This document shows positions 16,331-38,874 of a stretch of 64,000 nucleotides of DNA, piece after piece; the stretch's first letter is position 1; each line of letters opens with the position of its first letter. The DNA lies in NCBI GenBank assembly GCA_009760855.2, contig WPIO01000033.1:2499501-2563500 (forward strand), given 5' to 3'. This DNA comes from Cristatella mucedo. Its lineage: Eukaryota; Bryozoa; Phylactolaemata; Cristatellidae. Below the pieces are notes generated by a model. That model was not told where the DNA came from. It searched no databases and saw nothing but the letters and a program-made list of their open reading frames with translations. Position numbers and translations under genes: made by a program.

Positions 16331-17639
16331 GATGGCTGATCCTATCCGGAGGGGCGGGGACAGGGACCTCAAGGCAGTGTGGTACTAGGACAATGGATGA
16401 AGTAGTCTTTGTATACGTTGCGACTCCTCCGCTCTAGCCAGTTCGACTGTTGGATGGATTCACCATGCACAAGTAGCAATATAATGCTAAGGACCCAGTT
16501 TCGACCAGCAAAAGCCACCCTTTTCTGCTTCGCATTACATCCAAGCTCACGCGATCGGAATTTAATGTTGAGTGACCAATAGAAGAAACTATGGAGCGAT
16601 CTTTGCAGAAGAAAATTACTCTCGCATTGATTTTCTTAGAAAGTTTCAGTACATTTGAACAGATGAAAATACAAACGTTTTGGGGACAAATTAACTTGAA
16701 TAGTTGCATTAGGGTTTGTTGTGACAGTGGGGGAGTTTCCATAAAAATCTTACTAGTTCAATAGTTGTAATCTTGACCAAGGACGATGGCTGCTTACAAG
16801 CACAAAGTCGGTGTGGCGGGATTTTTCGGCATGTAATTAAAAATATGCGCCAGACAAACATTAGTGTCTCTTTTTGACTCTTCGATCTGCAGGTTCATGA
16901 AGTAACAGTAAAAACGAAGCCAAAATATTAAACGCGCATGAAAATAAGTTAAGTCGGCCACGCACTGTCAATCTTGGTTTAGCCCAGGGGTAAGGTTCTT
17001 GCCTATGACTGCTGGGGTCCTAATTTCAAGCCCTTCGGCAAGTTTGACTCTCCTGGATATACAACAAGTTCTCTTAGGGCCTAAACAAATGAATTATATA
17101 TTTCTAATCGTTTGGTATTCCTTCTAAGCCATGCTGATGAAAGTATATCAGCCTTTGTGGTCTACTAACCTTAAGGGCAATAGTACTGGCCTGCAAGTAG
17201 AAAAATGTAACTAACAAGAAACCTCACCCAGTATGCAGAAAATATGCTGCGACAAGAGCTCAAAACTTTACGCATCTGAAATTAGGAAAAATCAGAAACA
17301 GCGAGCAGACTATCCTCTCATGGCATCTAGAATGATTGTATTCAATGGATTGTATCCAATGCGATTTGTCGTCTATTTGGCCGCATAGCGAACGAAAGCA
17401 TGTCTGTATCTACGGTATGGGCACGGGAAAGGCTAATAGTTGATGGTCCATGAATTTGAACAAATAATCAATGCTTCACAACGTGGTAGTGAGTGTACGC
17501 TCCACCGGAGTTCTACTCACCACCAAAAAATTAGCTGAGGTCAAGAGGTCACTCTAATCGCTATTCCCGAAAGTATTAACAACTAGAGCGTAATACCCTA
17601 AAGAGAACCTATTGTAGACGAGAATAAAGATTTCTTCAA
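16331..17639. other. intergenic block absent from copy B; contains a SINE
   Basis: No gene recognised. A 102-codon minus frame at 16,434-16,742 has no motif. Together with the LINE to 18,978 this block is missing from copy B. Confidence 0.5.
16978..17095 (+). mobile_element. SINE2-like copy
   Basis: Head TTTAGCCCAGGGGTAAGGTT, box-B-like sequence near 17,025, and a tail with AACAAGTTCTCTTAGGG then CCTAAACAAAT, similar to the LINE/SINE2 hairpin end. Confidence 0.55.
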
Positions 17640-19330
17640 AAGACGTTATTACCTTGGGTCACAAAGCATCTCAGGCCAGGGCAGTAAATTGTGCACATTC
17701 GTGCCTCCATTAAGCCCCCACCGAATAAAGCAATTGTGGAATCACAACCTGTGACCTTCCTTAAAAGGTTTTGCGAGGTTTCTGCATGCAATATGGCTAC
17801 ATTAATAAGGTCCAGTAAAAAGAGCTCATCCTCTGAAGACCCTATACCACCATCTCTGTGGTCTTCACTGGCAGACCAACTTAGCCCTGCCATAACCATA
17901 ACTAAGATTTCTAATGCTTTTTTGGAATAAGGGGTCGTGCAAAAATCCTTCAAATCGGCAATCGTTAGACCGATACCTAAAAAGCCTGGATTAGATACAG
18001 AGGTCCTTGCAAACTATCGCCCAGTTTCCCTTCTTCCTTTTTTGTCAAAGATTCTTGAAAAAAAATTGTCGCTAAGCAGCTGGTTGCACATATTGAAAAG
18101 AATGAAAAGTCAGAAACATTTCAATCGGGGTTCAAGAGGCAGCACTCCACGACAACTGCTCTGTTCCGTGTTAAAACTGTCATTATATGTGGCAACGATT
18201 ACGGGAATTTCACTGCCCTAACTCTGATAGATCTATCAGCTGCCTTTGACACCATTTATCACGATTTTCTACTTGAACGATTGAGAACAACGATCGGTCT
18301 GGCCGACGAGGCACTGGCGTGATTTAAATTGTACTTGTCTAATCGTGTTCAATCCGTGTCGTATGGGGGTCAGGTCTCACACACGAGAAGGGTCACCTGT
18401 GGAGTCCCTCAAGGGTCCGTCCTCGGTCCCTTACTGTTCTCCATTTATGCTCAACCTCTGGGAAAAGTGATTAGGCACATGGAATAAGATATCACTTCTA
18501 TGCTGACGATACTCAGCTGTATGTGTCACTCAAACCGTCGGAAGCTGCTGCAGCAACTGGTCAACTGGATGCTTGATTTGCCGACATTTGATCCTGGATT
18601 TCGGAAAATTTCTTAAAACTAAGTGACGATAAAACCGAACTGCTTCTCATAGGATACCCTAAGCGTGTGGCTGAATTAGAAGGCTTTGCTCTTCTAATAG
18701 GGAATGCTGTTGTTCGACCATCACCACGTGCTCAAAATTTAGGTGTCGTTTTCGACATCTATCTCAATTTTAAAAGCTTCATTCAGAAGACTGCTTCTAC
18801 AGCTAGCCATCACGTCCGATCCCTATCTAAGATTAGGAGCTGTCTTCCACGGTGGCTTGCAAAAGATTTAACTAGCTCCTTAGTTCTGTCTCGGCTTGAT
18901 TATTGTAATTCCCTTTGGCTGGGCTGCCAAAAAGACAACTAAGCCACTGCGGCTGGCTACGAATACGTCTGCAAGCATAGTTTTCAAGTCCCAGAGGTTT
19001 GAGCACGTGTCTCTTGCTAAAATAGCTAGGATGGCTGCCGGTTGATGAACAGATACAGAGCAAAGTTCTTACGCTGACCCACAAGGCCCGCCACGGCTTA
19101 GCTCCTTCGCACCTAGCTGAATCGCTGCACCAGTGTCAGCCTCCTCATGCCCTCAGGTCCTGTATGGAAAATAAATTAGCTGTTCGATTCTCTTGCTTAA
19201 AGACCGTTAGCGACAGCAGCTTTAGTTCTGCATTTCCTTGACAGTGGAACTCGCTTCCATAATTCTTACGCAACCTTAACTACTCTCCTGCTGCCGACTA
19301 CGGCTCATCTTTTTCAGCGGTCCTGAGCTG
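17640..19330 (+). mobile_element. LINE with reverse-transcriptase ORF2 remnant (CR1/L2-like)
   Basis: Broken plus-strand frames show the RT domain in order: [104 protein letters not shown] (catalytic Asp pair) and LSDDKTELLLIG. Then come LVLSRLDYCNSLWLG, KVLTLTHKARHGLAPSHLAE and FPWQWNSLP at the C-terminus. Several frameshifts and stops mean it is dead. No endonuclease domain is seen, so it is 5'-truncated. Copy B keeps only the part after 18,978. Confidence 0.88.
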
Positions 19331-20325
19331 CTACTTCCATGCTGCTCACTACCTCAACTGCTCTCCTGACTGTGCTGTGCTTTTCACTTTCTCTTTGTTC
19401 CGTGAGACGAAGTCTGTTGGCTTCCAAATGTGTACCAAAAGCCGATTAAGCTGTGAGTGAGCTACAAAAAACTCTCCTGCGTAACACCCACATAGTTTTT
19501 ATGGCTTTGTAGAGTTACAGATGGAGATACATTACATTACCTATCTTGAGCGAATACTAAAAAAGGCCAATGTACTCTAGAGAGCTTAGTAATCAAAGAC
19601 CGTAGCCACATCGGTATTTTTTAAACTGAGCTGCACTGGTAGAGCCGTGATGGGACACTAGGTAATGCGGTTTCTCTTCACGGCCTCGGTCCCGAGGTCA
19701 TGGGTTCGAATCTTTCGTTGAGAGATCCTCTATTGCCGCTGAAGGCAATCTTTATAGCCTTTACGGTTCTTCTGCCACTATATAAAAATAGGCTGTTAAA
19801 TCAGCTAGAATTTGTTTAGTCAACAATTAGTTGGAATTTCTAATGGGTAATTCAAGTGGTGCCATGTCTCTAGCATCAATCTTTATTGACCACCTCAGAA
19901 ACTTCAATTTACCCGCGACTAAGCCATCTGCTTGCGGCGAAGCAGCTCTTTTCGTCTGACAAATTTGACGCGGGCGTCACAGCGCCACGAGCGCCACATC
20001 CTCGATTGAAGCGTCTCTTCTCTCTTGCATGAAACAGCTTGTAAATTCACAGCGAGAGAAAGCGAAATAATTTGGTTGAGGTTTTTAAATTATGATGAAA
20101 CTAGCTAACTTCCACTACTCTGCAGCATGGAATAATTTGAAAGACCTGAAAGAAGGCCATCATTTTTAGAGCGATTCGGCAATCGTGTGTTTTTCGGGCC
20201 GGTTCTCTGCTGATTGAGCCATTGAGATTACCTTTCAACTGCATTCAAAAAAGGGCTTCGAAATATGACTTCAAGTTTTCACGTACGTGCTCGAGCCGAA
20301 TACCAATGTAATGCACGCACGCACG
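19331..20325. other. intergenic, no gene seen, one SINE1
   Basis: AT-rich unique DNA around the SINE1 at 19,638-19,813. Nearly identical to copy B 46,581-47,582. Confidence 0.5.
19638..19813 (+). mobile_element. SINE1 (tRNA-derived, structured), near full length
   Basis: Box-A-like GTGATGGGACACTAGG, near-palindrome CACGGCCTCGGTCCCGAGG, box B GGGTTCGAATC, then the body (GCCGCTGAAGGCAATC) and tail GGTTCTTCTGCCACTATATA, AAAATAGGCTGTTAAATCAG. The copy B counterpart is 46,891-47,066. Confidence 0.75.
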
Positions 20326-21185
20326 AATAATAATAATAATAATACGTTTCCATAGCGTCGTCATAGAACTTAATCTCTTGCTAGGCACTTTGATGTGTGC
20401 TGTAAGGGAAGCATGATCATTTGGTTAGTGGCAGAATGCACAATGTCAACAACAATGACATGGTTAGAGGTGACAAGTACGGGATGAGCATGCAAATGTG
20501 GTTAGTAGCAACATGCACACTGTCACCTTACATTAAAACACAAAGGACGAATCACAAGGACTCACTAAATGCTGTGATACATAGGTGCGTTTTTAGCTTC
20601 TTTTTAAATGTCAACTCAGGGGATGTCGTGCCATCATTCGGGGGTGAGTTCCATGCTTTGGGAGCATACAAACAACTAAAGGCACGATCGCCATAGAATT
20701 TAAGGTTCGTACGAGGTGTAGCGGGTGATACGGTGCCTAGCCTGGTGTGGGAGTAGTTTTGATAGGTAGGCTGGAGCTAGACAATGAAGGAACCTAAAAG
20801 TGGGTTGCATAACCTTGAAATCGATGTGCTTTTTGACTGGGAGCCAGTGCAGGTCGGCGAGAACTGTTGTGGTGTGGCAACTTCGACGCTCACGACAAAA
20901 AACTACAAATGACAGACAAGCCTAGCTGCCGAGTTTTGCACTACACCAACTGTAAGCGCCTGATTGCACTGGCCTGTAGACCAGCAAGCAGTTAGTTACA
21001 GAAGTCGAGACGGGATGTTACAAAGGCATAAAGAATTTGAATTTTGTGTCCCTGTTTCAGGAGGCTTGAATTTTAGCAATTCTATTGACCTGGGAGTACG
21101 CAGACTTGACTGTGGAGCTGATGTGGTCATTTATTTCAAGGTCACTTTAGAACACTATACTCAGATTTCGTGCAGATGTGAAAGG
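20326..21185 (-). mobile_element. LINE 3' end with (ATT)n tail
   Basis: Homologous to the LINE at 12,322-13,277: shares the ORF2 end, the hairpin tail (about 20,345-20,400) and AAT repeats at 20,326-20,343. Present in both copies (47,583-48,450). The 5' limit is uncertain, and homology fades toward 21,185. Confidence 0.75.
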
Positions 21186-21995
21186 TAATATACTGGCAGA
21201 CCCGATTTCCAAAACTAGTAAGTTGGCTTCATCATCATTTAATTTGAAAAAGATTGCTGCCATGCGTACTCTTTCAATTTTAATTTGTAGTAATGAGCTC
21301 AGCTATGACAACTGCTGTCGTCGGCAATTGGAGATCGTATCCGCTGCTTACCACGACTTGTCAGGGTCAGGCCAGCATTTGCTGATGACTGTAAACGCAA
21401 GAAGTCAGCGGCACCATTGTTCGACACCTTTGAATAACTGAATGTATGAGCTTCTGAAATCACTAGAACCGACCAATAGTTCCTCAGCTGCGACGCGTCA
21501 CAGTCACACAAAATGTGTCATTCCACCATACATCAGGGTTACCAAAGCAATATAAGGGAGTCTACTCATTTGCCAACAAGCACTAGATTAAAGTCAGATA
21601 CTCCCAAAACCAGCAGCAATAATGAAGCTGAAAGAAAAACTTCCGTGCCGCTTTGATGGTTCATGCACAACAGAACAACTTTCTCCAAGCTATTGAGGTT
21701 TAGACAGCTGCCAAAAGTAAAATCGTCCCATTGCCGAAAACTGCCAAGAATAGCGAGATATACATGGAGGCACACCTGTAGGTATCACCAAAAACTAAAG
21801 AAGAAGAACTACAGTCGTCTCTCTCCACATCTCGCTTCGACTTTCTCGGCTTCACTCTATCGCAGTTTTTTCAAATATATATTTATTGAAAGGTTGGTCG
21901 AGATAGTGAAAACGATACAGCGCTCGCTCGGTTTTCTGAGTCAATTCTACACCCCTGTATCACAATTATTTTACTGTAGTTATGGACTGTAGGAC
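21186..21995. other. intergenic, no gene recognised
   Basis: A 109-codon plus frame at 21,663-21,992 has no motif. About 95 bp at 21,896-21,990 (GAGATAGTGAAAACGATACA onward) recur right after the duplication end at 51,286. Confidence 0.5.
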
Positions 21996-22920
21996 CGTGT
22001 ATAACATGATCCGTGCATTTATGACATCCCACCTCGACTAATGCAACTCACTACTTGCAGGTCTACCGAACGGTGAACTCAGCCGCTTACTGTCAGTGCA
22101 AAACTCTGACGTCAGGCTTAGGTAAGGCGGTTGCTTTCACGACCTTGGTCCCGAGGTCGTGGGTTTGATTCCTGCGGTGGGCGATCCTTTATCGCCACTG
22201 CAAGCGGTGGTGATAGCCGTAAAGGCTCTTCTGTCGCTATACAAAAAGAGGCTATTTAATCAGGAAGGATTTTTTTTATTTGTCTGTCGTGAGCTTCGCC
22301 GCTGCCACATGACAACACTTCCTGCCGACCTGCACTGGCTCCCAATCGAGCGCGTGGATGGACTTCAAGGTTGTATCACTACCATACCTATCAGACTCTA
22401 TACTCCCCAATCAAATTAAGCGTCGTACCAGCTGCTCGACTGGCTCAAATCGTATAGCTATAACTCGAACAAACCTTAAATCTATTTGAAACCGTGCCTT
22501 TAGTTCTTGCACTTCCAAAGCCCAAAACTTATTCCCGACTGACGTCATGACATCCCCTGACTTTGACATTTAAAAAAGCTAAAACGCCCCTGTTCTGATA
22601 GTATTTACTGGGTCCTGGCGATAAGTCCTTTATGGGCTTATGGGTGCTGACAGTGTCCATGTTACCTCTAACTATAGTATGAATGTTGACACCATGCATG
22701 CTACCAACTTACCACATGGTCATGCCTTCTTTACAGCATATGTTAAGTTCCTAGAAAGAGATTACATTCTGAGAGGCCACTATTCATATATATCATTGTT
22801 ATTATTACTAACTGCTGCAGTGACGTACACCAACTCTCATGCGGCTCGGTGACCTAGATCACAATTCGGTTTAACTGCCAAGACAATAACTTTCAGGCTA
22901 TTACACGGCTTCGGCTTATA
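21996..22920 (+). mobile_element. LINE 3' fragment interrupted by SINE1
   Basis: Plus-strand remnants: RAFMTSHLD, CNSLLAGLP, then after the SINE (22,115-22,263) SCRELRRCHMTTLPADLHWL. The 3' untranslated part has AAAAAAGCTAAAACGCC, also seen near 27,365 and 57,570, and a weak hairpin tail near 22,752. The copy B counterpart is 49,256-50,181. Confidence 0.7.
22115..22263 (+). mobile_element. SINE1 nested in a LINE
   Basis: Box-A-proximal GGTAAGGCGGTTGC, near-palindrome with ACGACC and GGTCGT arms, box B GGGTTTGATTCCTGC, GTGGGCGATCC body and tail AAGGCTCTTCTGTCGCTATA. The extreme 5' end is missing. The copy B counterpart is 49,376-49,524. Confidence 0.78.
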
Positions 22921-23108
22921 ATAATAATAAAAATAATCCTAGCTGATAAACAGCCTCTTTTTGTATAGCGACAGAAGAGCCTTTATGGTTTTCAACACCG
23001 CTTGCTGTGGCGATAAAAGATCGCCCACCGCAGGAACCGAACCCACGACCTCGGGACCGAGGTCGTGAAAGCAACCGCCTTACCTGGTGTTCCACCACGG
23101 CTCACCAT
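22920..23108 (-). mobile_element. SINE1, full length, with perfect inverted repeat
   Basis: The minus strand starts GGTGAGCCGTGGTGGAACAC, has box B GGGTTCGGTTCCTGC, then GGCGATCTTTTATCGCC and tail AAAGGCTCTTCTGTCGC, ending in TTATTATTATT. Two perfect 11-bp arms (CACGACCTCGG and its complement, 23,044-23,067) separated by 2 bp sit just before box B. The copy B counterpart is 50,182-50,370. Confidence 0.8.
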
Positions 23109-25742
23109 GCTGCCATGGCCATAGATTATCGCATATTTAGTTCTTAGCCAAAAAAACTTAGGAACTACGGATAATGGATAGCCACCATCTCACTCGCACT
23201 GAATTGAAATATTTTGGCGATCAAGCCTTCATTTTACACGTACCAAAAGTCTTGAACTCGATTTCAGTCAAGCTTCCTACTTGCAATGGCCTTGCATAAT
23301 TGAAGTTTCAGCTTAAGACAAACCTTTGCCGGTCTGCATTCCCTTCATGCGCGTAAATTTTTCTTTCTTGTTCCTGTTTTTTTGTGTGCTTTCCTGTTCA
23401 TGATTCCGTGCATGCTACTACCTAGAGGGCCCGCTAACCGGTGACTACGGTGGTCTTTTTGCATCCTTTAGCTTGGTGGCCGGAAGTATGCTACTTGTTT
23501 GCTCTGACAAGCTCGGCTAAGCATGAAACCGTTCGTGTTATGAGCCCTTGGTTATCGGATCTCTTGGGCGAGTCACAAAGCGCCCGTATACAGATTTAGT
23601 TCTCGTAGGGAGCTCTATTCACGACAAACTATTATATTATCACTTTCCGAGTGTCTCGACAATGTTTGTTCAAGCTTCGCTTATCTAGCACTGGCTTGCA
23701 GTTTCACAACAACTAGCGTGTGTCAAAGCTATAGGTCCTCACTACTCGAAGAATCGAGGTAAGGCGGGGCGAATCGATGCGATTGCCTGGCGGGTGCTGG
23801 TGGATCGGTATTACTGCGGCCGTGTCGCGTTGACTTGAGCTCACTGCGATCGGGTCAGTGAGCAGCAACAGCACAGATGAAAGGCTAGTCAGAGATTTTC
23901 CATTAGGAGGCAATTGTCTGCTAGTTATTGTTATTGATTTGATCCTCAACACGTGGCAGCACGTTATCACATACAAGGCCTCGTGTCCGCCTCTGTTTGG
24001 GATTATTCAAAGGATTCGTCCTTGAGAGGATGCTCAGCCAAGCTCTGCAACGGCTGCTGCCATATTTCTCCGCTCGCTGCGTTCTATGCCTTGCGGCTCC
24101 TTTTAAGCAATGCATCTCTCCTGTGTTAAAGGAATGCAGCCCAAAAAGTGCTAGGACTCCTCCGTATTCACTATATAAGCTTAATTCCTGTCATTCGCCA
24201 TCGATAACTGACAAAAAAATGCCTCCGAAGCGCCTATAGCAGTCAAAATTGAAAAATTGATTGCGGTTGTTTTCTTCAGTGGCGAACTATGCGTCGTTAA
24301 TGCCATGAGAACTACTGCCGAATGCTTTTTGGGGCCCAACCTTATATTTCTCCTAAAGTGGTTCGTTTGCACGGGACTCCATAACATGTCTAGGTTGTTC
24401 GTTATGTGCCTTAGCTGTCTTGAAATGATTGCTTAAACTTTAGAATCGTTTTTAGAGAAAGCCTTATAGATTTCAATGTACACAAATCTTTAATCTGTAG
24501 ATTTCAATAGCAATAGATGGTTATAACTCCATGTACCTCTTAATCTGTTGCAGTTTAAGTGCATTATATTAATCATTTCAGGGTCAGCTAATCCAGATCG
24601 AGGAGAAGCTTTTCGGATATGTACCATATTAGGCCCGGCTCCAATAGACGATTTGTCCAGATATGTCACTTGAATGAATATGTTCTTGGGTAATATGCGC
24701 ATTGGGTGATAGGCTATTTTGCCTTCAATCGTGGCTGTTTAATATTAGTCGATCCTTTTTGTTGGTTGGCACTCCAAATTATTAGTTTGCTTTTTGTCTG
24801 GCAAGCCTCATCATGGAAGAGTGCATGCTGGTGATTGTCCCGGAGTTGTTGTAGCAGCCGAGTGCAGCAGCAGAGAGAAAGCCCTCGAAGCGGCAGGGAG
24901 CTCGTCTTGTCTCCGGAGCGGCCGCGAGGCTTGCCTTGAGATTTTACCAAAAAACAGAGTCAGTGAGTGGAAGCGTGAGAGGGCTCGAAATGCTGAATGC
25001 ATTTCGCTATAAGCTTTCGTGAAGCTCGTGCAGTCCTTTGGGCCTAATGGGCATTTTTTGCCACTCTTTATGAATTTATCTTTATTTATTATCTTAGTGA
25101 TTGGTACTTATAATATGCCGATGCAATTTGGCTATGCGAAGCACCTTAACTATTGTAATGATCTGAAAATGCTCTACTCTGCAGCAATACGTGCCAACTA
25201 ACACCTGTTATGGAGACTATATCCTGAATAATTTGCAAAGTCTTTTTATGTGCAAAATTTTCTTATGAATTTGCTGCTCGTGATGGTCAATCAAGTTAAT
25301 ATGTTGTGTGCGACTCACGCGCCTCGAAATTTCCTCGAAGTACGCCTGCATTCGACCATTTTTTATCGTTTAGTCATATCAATCCCCCCAAAATGTGCTG
25401 TGAATGTAATGATTTGCGAAAAAGGTCGTTTCTGCTTCTCGATTTAGCAAAGTCTCGACTCGACACTCTGTTCAGCTAGTTCGAGGTGATATAGCAGCTA
25501 AGCCATCATTAAATCGGCTACTGCAGAACGGGCACCGTGGAGATCTCGTCACAACGCTGCAATTTAATCTGCTGCAAGGCAGAATATATTATCGGGAAAA
25601 TACCAGAAGTGTTCTGAGTACATGCAGCCAGCATACGGGCATACTAGATCCCCAGCTGCAGGTCACTCTGCTATGTAAGCGTGCAATCTAACAGCTGTAG
25701 GACTCCGATGCGGGCGAGCCTGGTGTTTCACCTGCGCCTGCA
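23109..25742. other. duplication end and amylase B downstream flank, no gene seen
   Basis: A short LINE-like remnant lies near 23,245-23,400 (plus). The A/B homology ends at 24,028. From 24,029 to 25,742 the DNA is unique in the window and lies 3' of amylase B. The short frames have no motif. A GC-rich patch at about 24,790-24,960 remains unexplained. Confidence 0.5.
25563..25568 (-). terminator. possible polyadenylation signal of amylase B
   Basis: ATTAAA on the minus strand about 175 bp past the stop codon at 25,743. It is the only common signal variant I noticed within 240 bp of the stop. Short motifs like this are frequent by chance in AT-rich DNA. Confidence 0.25.
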
Positions 25743-35335
<9,593 letters not shown>

Positions 35336-35383
35336 TTTCGCCAGAGACGCCGCCCTCGCTGCTAGGATTCGGCAGTCGCAGAC

Positions 35384-35390
35384 TTAAATA
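35384..35390 (-). promoter_or_regulatory. TATA-like box of amylase copy B
   Basis: CTATTTAAGTC on the minus strand, about 50 bp before the ATG at 35,335, identical to copy A. Its integrity means copy B could still be transcribed. Confidence 0.6.
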
Positions 35391-35405
35391 GGCGGCGGCG
35401 TGCGC

Positions 35406-37479
35406 TCCTACTTATCGTACGGAAGTTGAAAGGTCGCCGCTGGGCAGACCAATCCTAACTCGCCTCAAATTTCACCCTCCCCAAGAACGCAGCCAATTAG
35501 GTTCTGCGAGCTTGGGTTATCGCAGCTTTACCGACGCTTGCGGTTGTAGCTATTAATTGGAGCATGTGCATCAACTGCTAAGACGAAATACGCAGGGATG
35601 TGATGGCGCTGAGTGGGAATGTTCGCGAAATATTTGGCTTCGTCGCGCGGGTGTCAAACGTGTACGCACATCTCTTCAAGCTCACAGTAACTGCCCAGGC
35701 GCCGACTGAAATGTACAGCAACTTAAGCGGCACTCGTGGCTACGCCTACTTTGCGTGTCAGCCTCAGAGGAGCGTCTAGTATCGGGTGCTAGACCACCAC
35801 GGACCGATTAGCACAAGTACCTTCAAAGTTGCCTTACTGCTGGCGATACATCTTACGAATATTTCGATTCAAAAACTTGTCCGTTTCCCGTTGACACAAA
35901 ATCACTCGAACGCAGTCAATGAGCTTCAAAATAATAATTTTCAGGATAAACCGGCTTACAAGTTCATGGTGCGGTTAGATTTTCTACCGTCATCGATCCA
36001 TCACTCAAGGACCTGACCATGCCGGCAGGCGAAGGATGTGCATTCAGACTCGATCATCCGCGAAGCGCGTTGCGTCGCAGCATCTTAAAATTCGGTCGTT
36101 TGTCCCTGACGGATGATTACTCTGGTCAGCCACGCGATTGCCAAGTGGTGAGCTCAGATACATACCGGATTACTTGAGGTTCTTCGCCTAAAGTAGCCCG
36201 CGGGTTGACAGAACTGAACTCTTGCGTGCAGCTGGCTTTTACCGCTTAACAAATCCCGACAGTTTCGTGATTTGCTCTGACTCACTGTGAGTGACTTGGC
36301 AATCTCCGGGATCTACCTCCAAGAAAACTATAATCGACCAGTGGTGCGGAGTAATAGTAATGAAACTACTTCATTTGTATAGCGCCCCAAGAGAATTGAA
36401 TTATCTATTCAGGCGCTTCACATATGCCACTTGGCACGAGCCTACGGCCTCAGTCATCAAATACATTCACCTTGATTTTGGTCGGGACGAGCGCGTTGAC
36501 CGCTGGGTCTAACCAGCTCGGTGCTCACAAACATTTTTCCTGATCATTGTATGGCGACAATGCCTACGGTGCGATGCACGAAGATGATTGTGCTGCTGCT
36601 TACGCATCTCGCTCCTTTACAGTGCACGTGACTTCGCTTTTTTTAGCTTGCTGCCGGTTATCAGACGTTCGACGGAATCGTAGCATATTTTTTTAAAGTA
36701 ATGCCTGCAGGGAGGTTGGCAAAGACAAAATTGTCAAGAGTGAGCCATGCGGCAAACGTGGGGGGCGTGAATGTTAATAATTTCAATGTCTCGAGCTGGA
36801 AACGGGTCATCAGGTAAGGCGTCTCTGTGATATTGTCGATAAGCGATTATTTTTTTTCTTTGCTGCATGCGTTTTCACTGTATTGCTTTTTAATGGCAGA
36901 CGCTAAGCTTCTTCTGCCTCGTCACGAGTATATACCCACTCTAACTAACGGCGCTTGTTGAATCCGCCGGGCAAATCTTGCTTTGTGGCCACGATATCGT
37001 TGATTGTCATTGATGTATAATTGGCGAAGTCCGGTTTGTGCTGTGCGTAGTTACCTTTTATTATTCTGCGAATTGTGCAGGCTTCAAAAAGGCTTGAAAT
37101 CACATGTATACGGTCTAACTGCGTCAACTTTGAGATGAAGCGAATTTGACCGAGTAGGTGCTATCGCTCAGTGATTACAGAAACACGGAGTCAGCGTTAC
37201 ATAGTACCCAAGGCGAATAACTAGTCAATCACTGAACGTTTTTTGTGCAGCGTTACCAAGAAAAAATGTCTTTGTGAATATTAAACTTGCGTCTTATTAT
37301 TCCAAAGGTATTTCGATAAGTAAGGCGCCGTCACATCCAGACAAATGGAAGAGCAGCGCTGCCGCATGTATTGCTGACATTCTCATTCTTGGAGAGTGGC
37401 AAACGTTCTGATACTGAACAATATTAAACCAACCTACAAGCTATTAGAAAACCTAGTGTTACTCGAAAATTGGAATGAA
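35406..37479. other. amylase B 5' flank, no gene seen
   Basis: Counterpart of about 3,060-5,130, including the SINE2 at 36,370-36,516. No gene recognised. Confidence 0.5.
36370..36516 (-). mobile_element. SINE2, copy B counterpart
   Basis: Same insertion as 4,024-4,170. A few substitutions separate the two. Confidence 0.7.
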
Positions 37480-37925
37480 ACTCCTCAAAATTGGCTCGGT
37501 CACTATATCTTCTTTGGCCTCTGCGAAGAATCTGAATGTATATAGCCAGATGACCTCTCACGAGATTATCATATCAGCGTCACTGCCTAGTCTGCTTACT
37601 TTCAGCTACATTACGCTGTGAAAACCCAAGCCTGCTTAGAGAATGACACCGCGGCCAAGCTGGTTTGTGCATTTGTGACATCCCATCTAGAGTTGCGTAA
37701 CTCGCTATTGGCAGGCTGTTCTGCCTTTCAAGTAAGACTCGCAGTTCGTACACAACTCTAAAGATTGGCTTTTCTGTCGTGAACTTCATAATTGCCCTAT
37801 TCCATACTTTTCATCGACTTGCAATGGCTCTCAATCAAGCAGCGTATCAACTTCATGGTTCTATCATTCATTTTAAGGTACCTTTATTCACGCTTGCTCC
37901 GGCAAAACAATAGGAAGTAGTTCTA
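37480..37925 (+). mobile_element. LINE 3' fragment private to copy B
   Basis: Contains the run TATGACATCCC-like to CAACTCTAAAGATTGG that equals the LINE ORF2 end (a TSHLELRNSLLAG-like remnant, then a LHWLP-like segment TTGCAATGGCTCTCAATCA). Copy A passes directly through this site near 5,135. Confidence 0.6.
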
Positions 37926-38104
37926 AATCCGGCTTCACATAACATCGCACCACCCTCTCTTCAGATAAATGTAATTTACCTCCTAAGGGTAAGCATCACA
38001 TGGATCGCCTTTAACGACCAAGATCTAACGTGTGAGCCTGCGCAAATGTAAAGCGCCTGGATAGAGATTGATTTTTTTCTTATGGTGCTGTACAAAATAT
38101 TTTT

Positions 38105-38460
38105 TGTTTTACAATTTTCTTACGTGCAGTGAAAGTCTTGTTAACTTACTACGCCTTGTGAACTTTAAATCCGTAGACCGTGATCTGTAGACTGTCTTTG
38201 CATGTGAAGCCTGGAACTCACCCCCAACTGGTGTCACAACATCCCCTAAGTTAACCACGTTTATAAAGGAAGCTGAAAACCACCTATTCTTTACATAACT
38301 TGCTGGTCCATGTTTATTGTTTTTTGGCGTGCTTTTGCGTGCTGACAACGTGCATATTATCCCTAACCATGTACATACTAACTTGGTAGTTAATGCAAAG
38401 CGTGTAGAAAATTGTTCTGTTCTTTTATGGCGATATAAGAATTGTTTTATTGTTATTATT
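38105..38460 (+). mobile_element. LINE 3' fragment, copy B counterpart
   Basis: Matches 5,340-5,660, with several substitutions. Confidence 0.5.
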
Positions 38461-38874
38461 GTTATTATTAGTATTCTTTGAAAACTTTTATCTTATTTCC
38501 TATGAGCAAGCAAAATCCACCACCTGTGCACATATTACCAATGCTAGTAGATCAGTAAGCCAGCAAAATAAATCTCAAAACGTTTTCGAAGATTTAGGTA
38601 AGGCAGCGCACCTGGGGCATCACGCTCGGAAGAAACCGCTATTCGAGCCAACCAAGGTTTTGTGTTGGATCGGCCATCTCGGCGTGTGAGAGAAGCAAAT
38701 ATACGGCTGACAATTCCTTCCAGTATTCCCTGCAATCAAATATAGGCTAATCAGATTTCACTCGTCGTCCGATTACTCGAACAGTTTCTGCTGCACTGAT
38801 CATGTGCCTTTAGCTAAAATTTGGCAAATTATTAAACCTCTTCTTCCATATAACTTTGTACAGTTTTTGCATTT

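Noticed and set aside
22115-22263. Functional tRNA gene (box A and box B like sequences)
   Set aside because: No cloverleaf can be drawn; it is a member of a repeated family with a long tail, hence a SINE.
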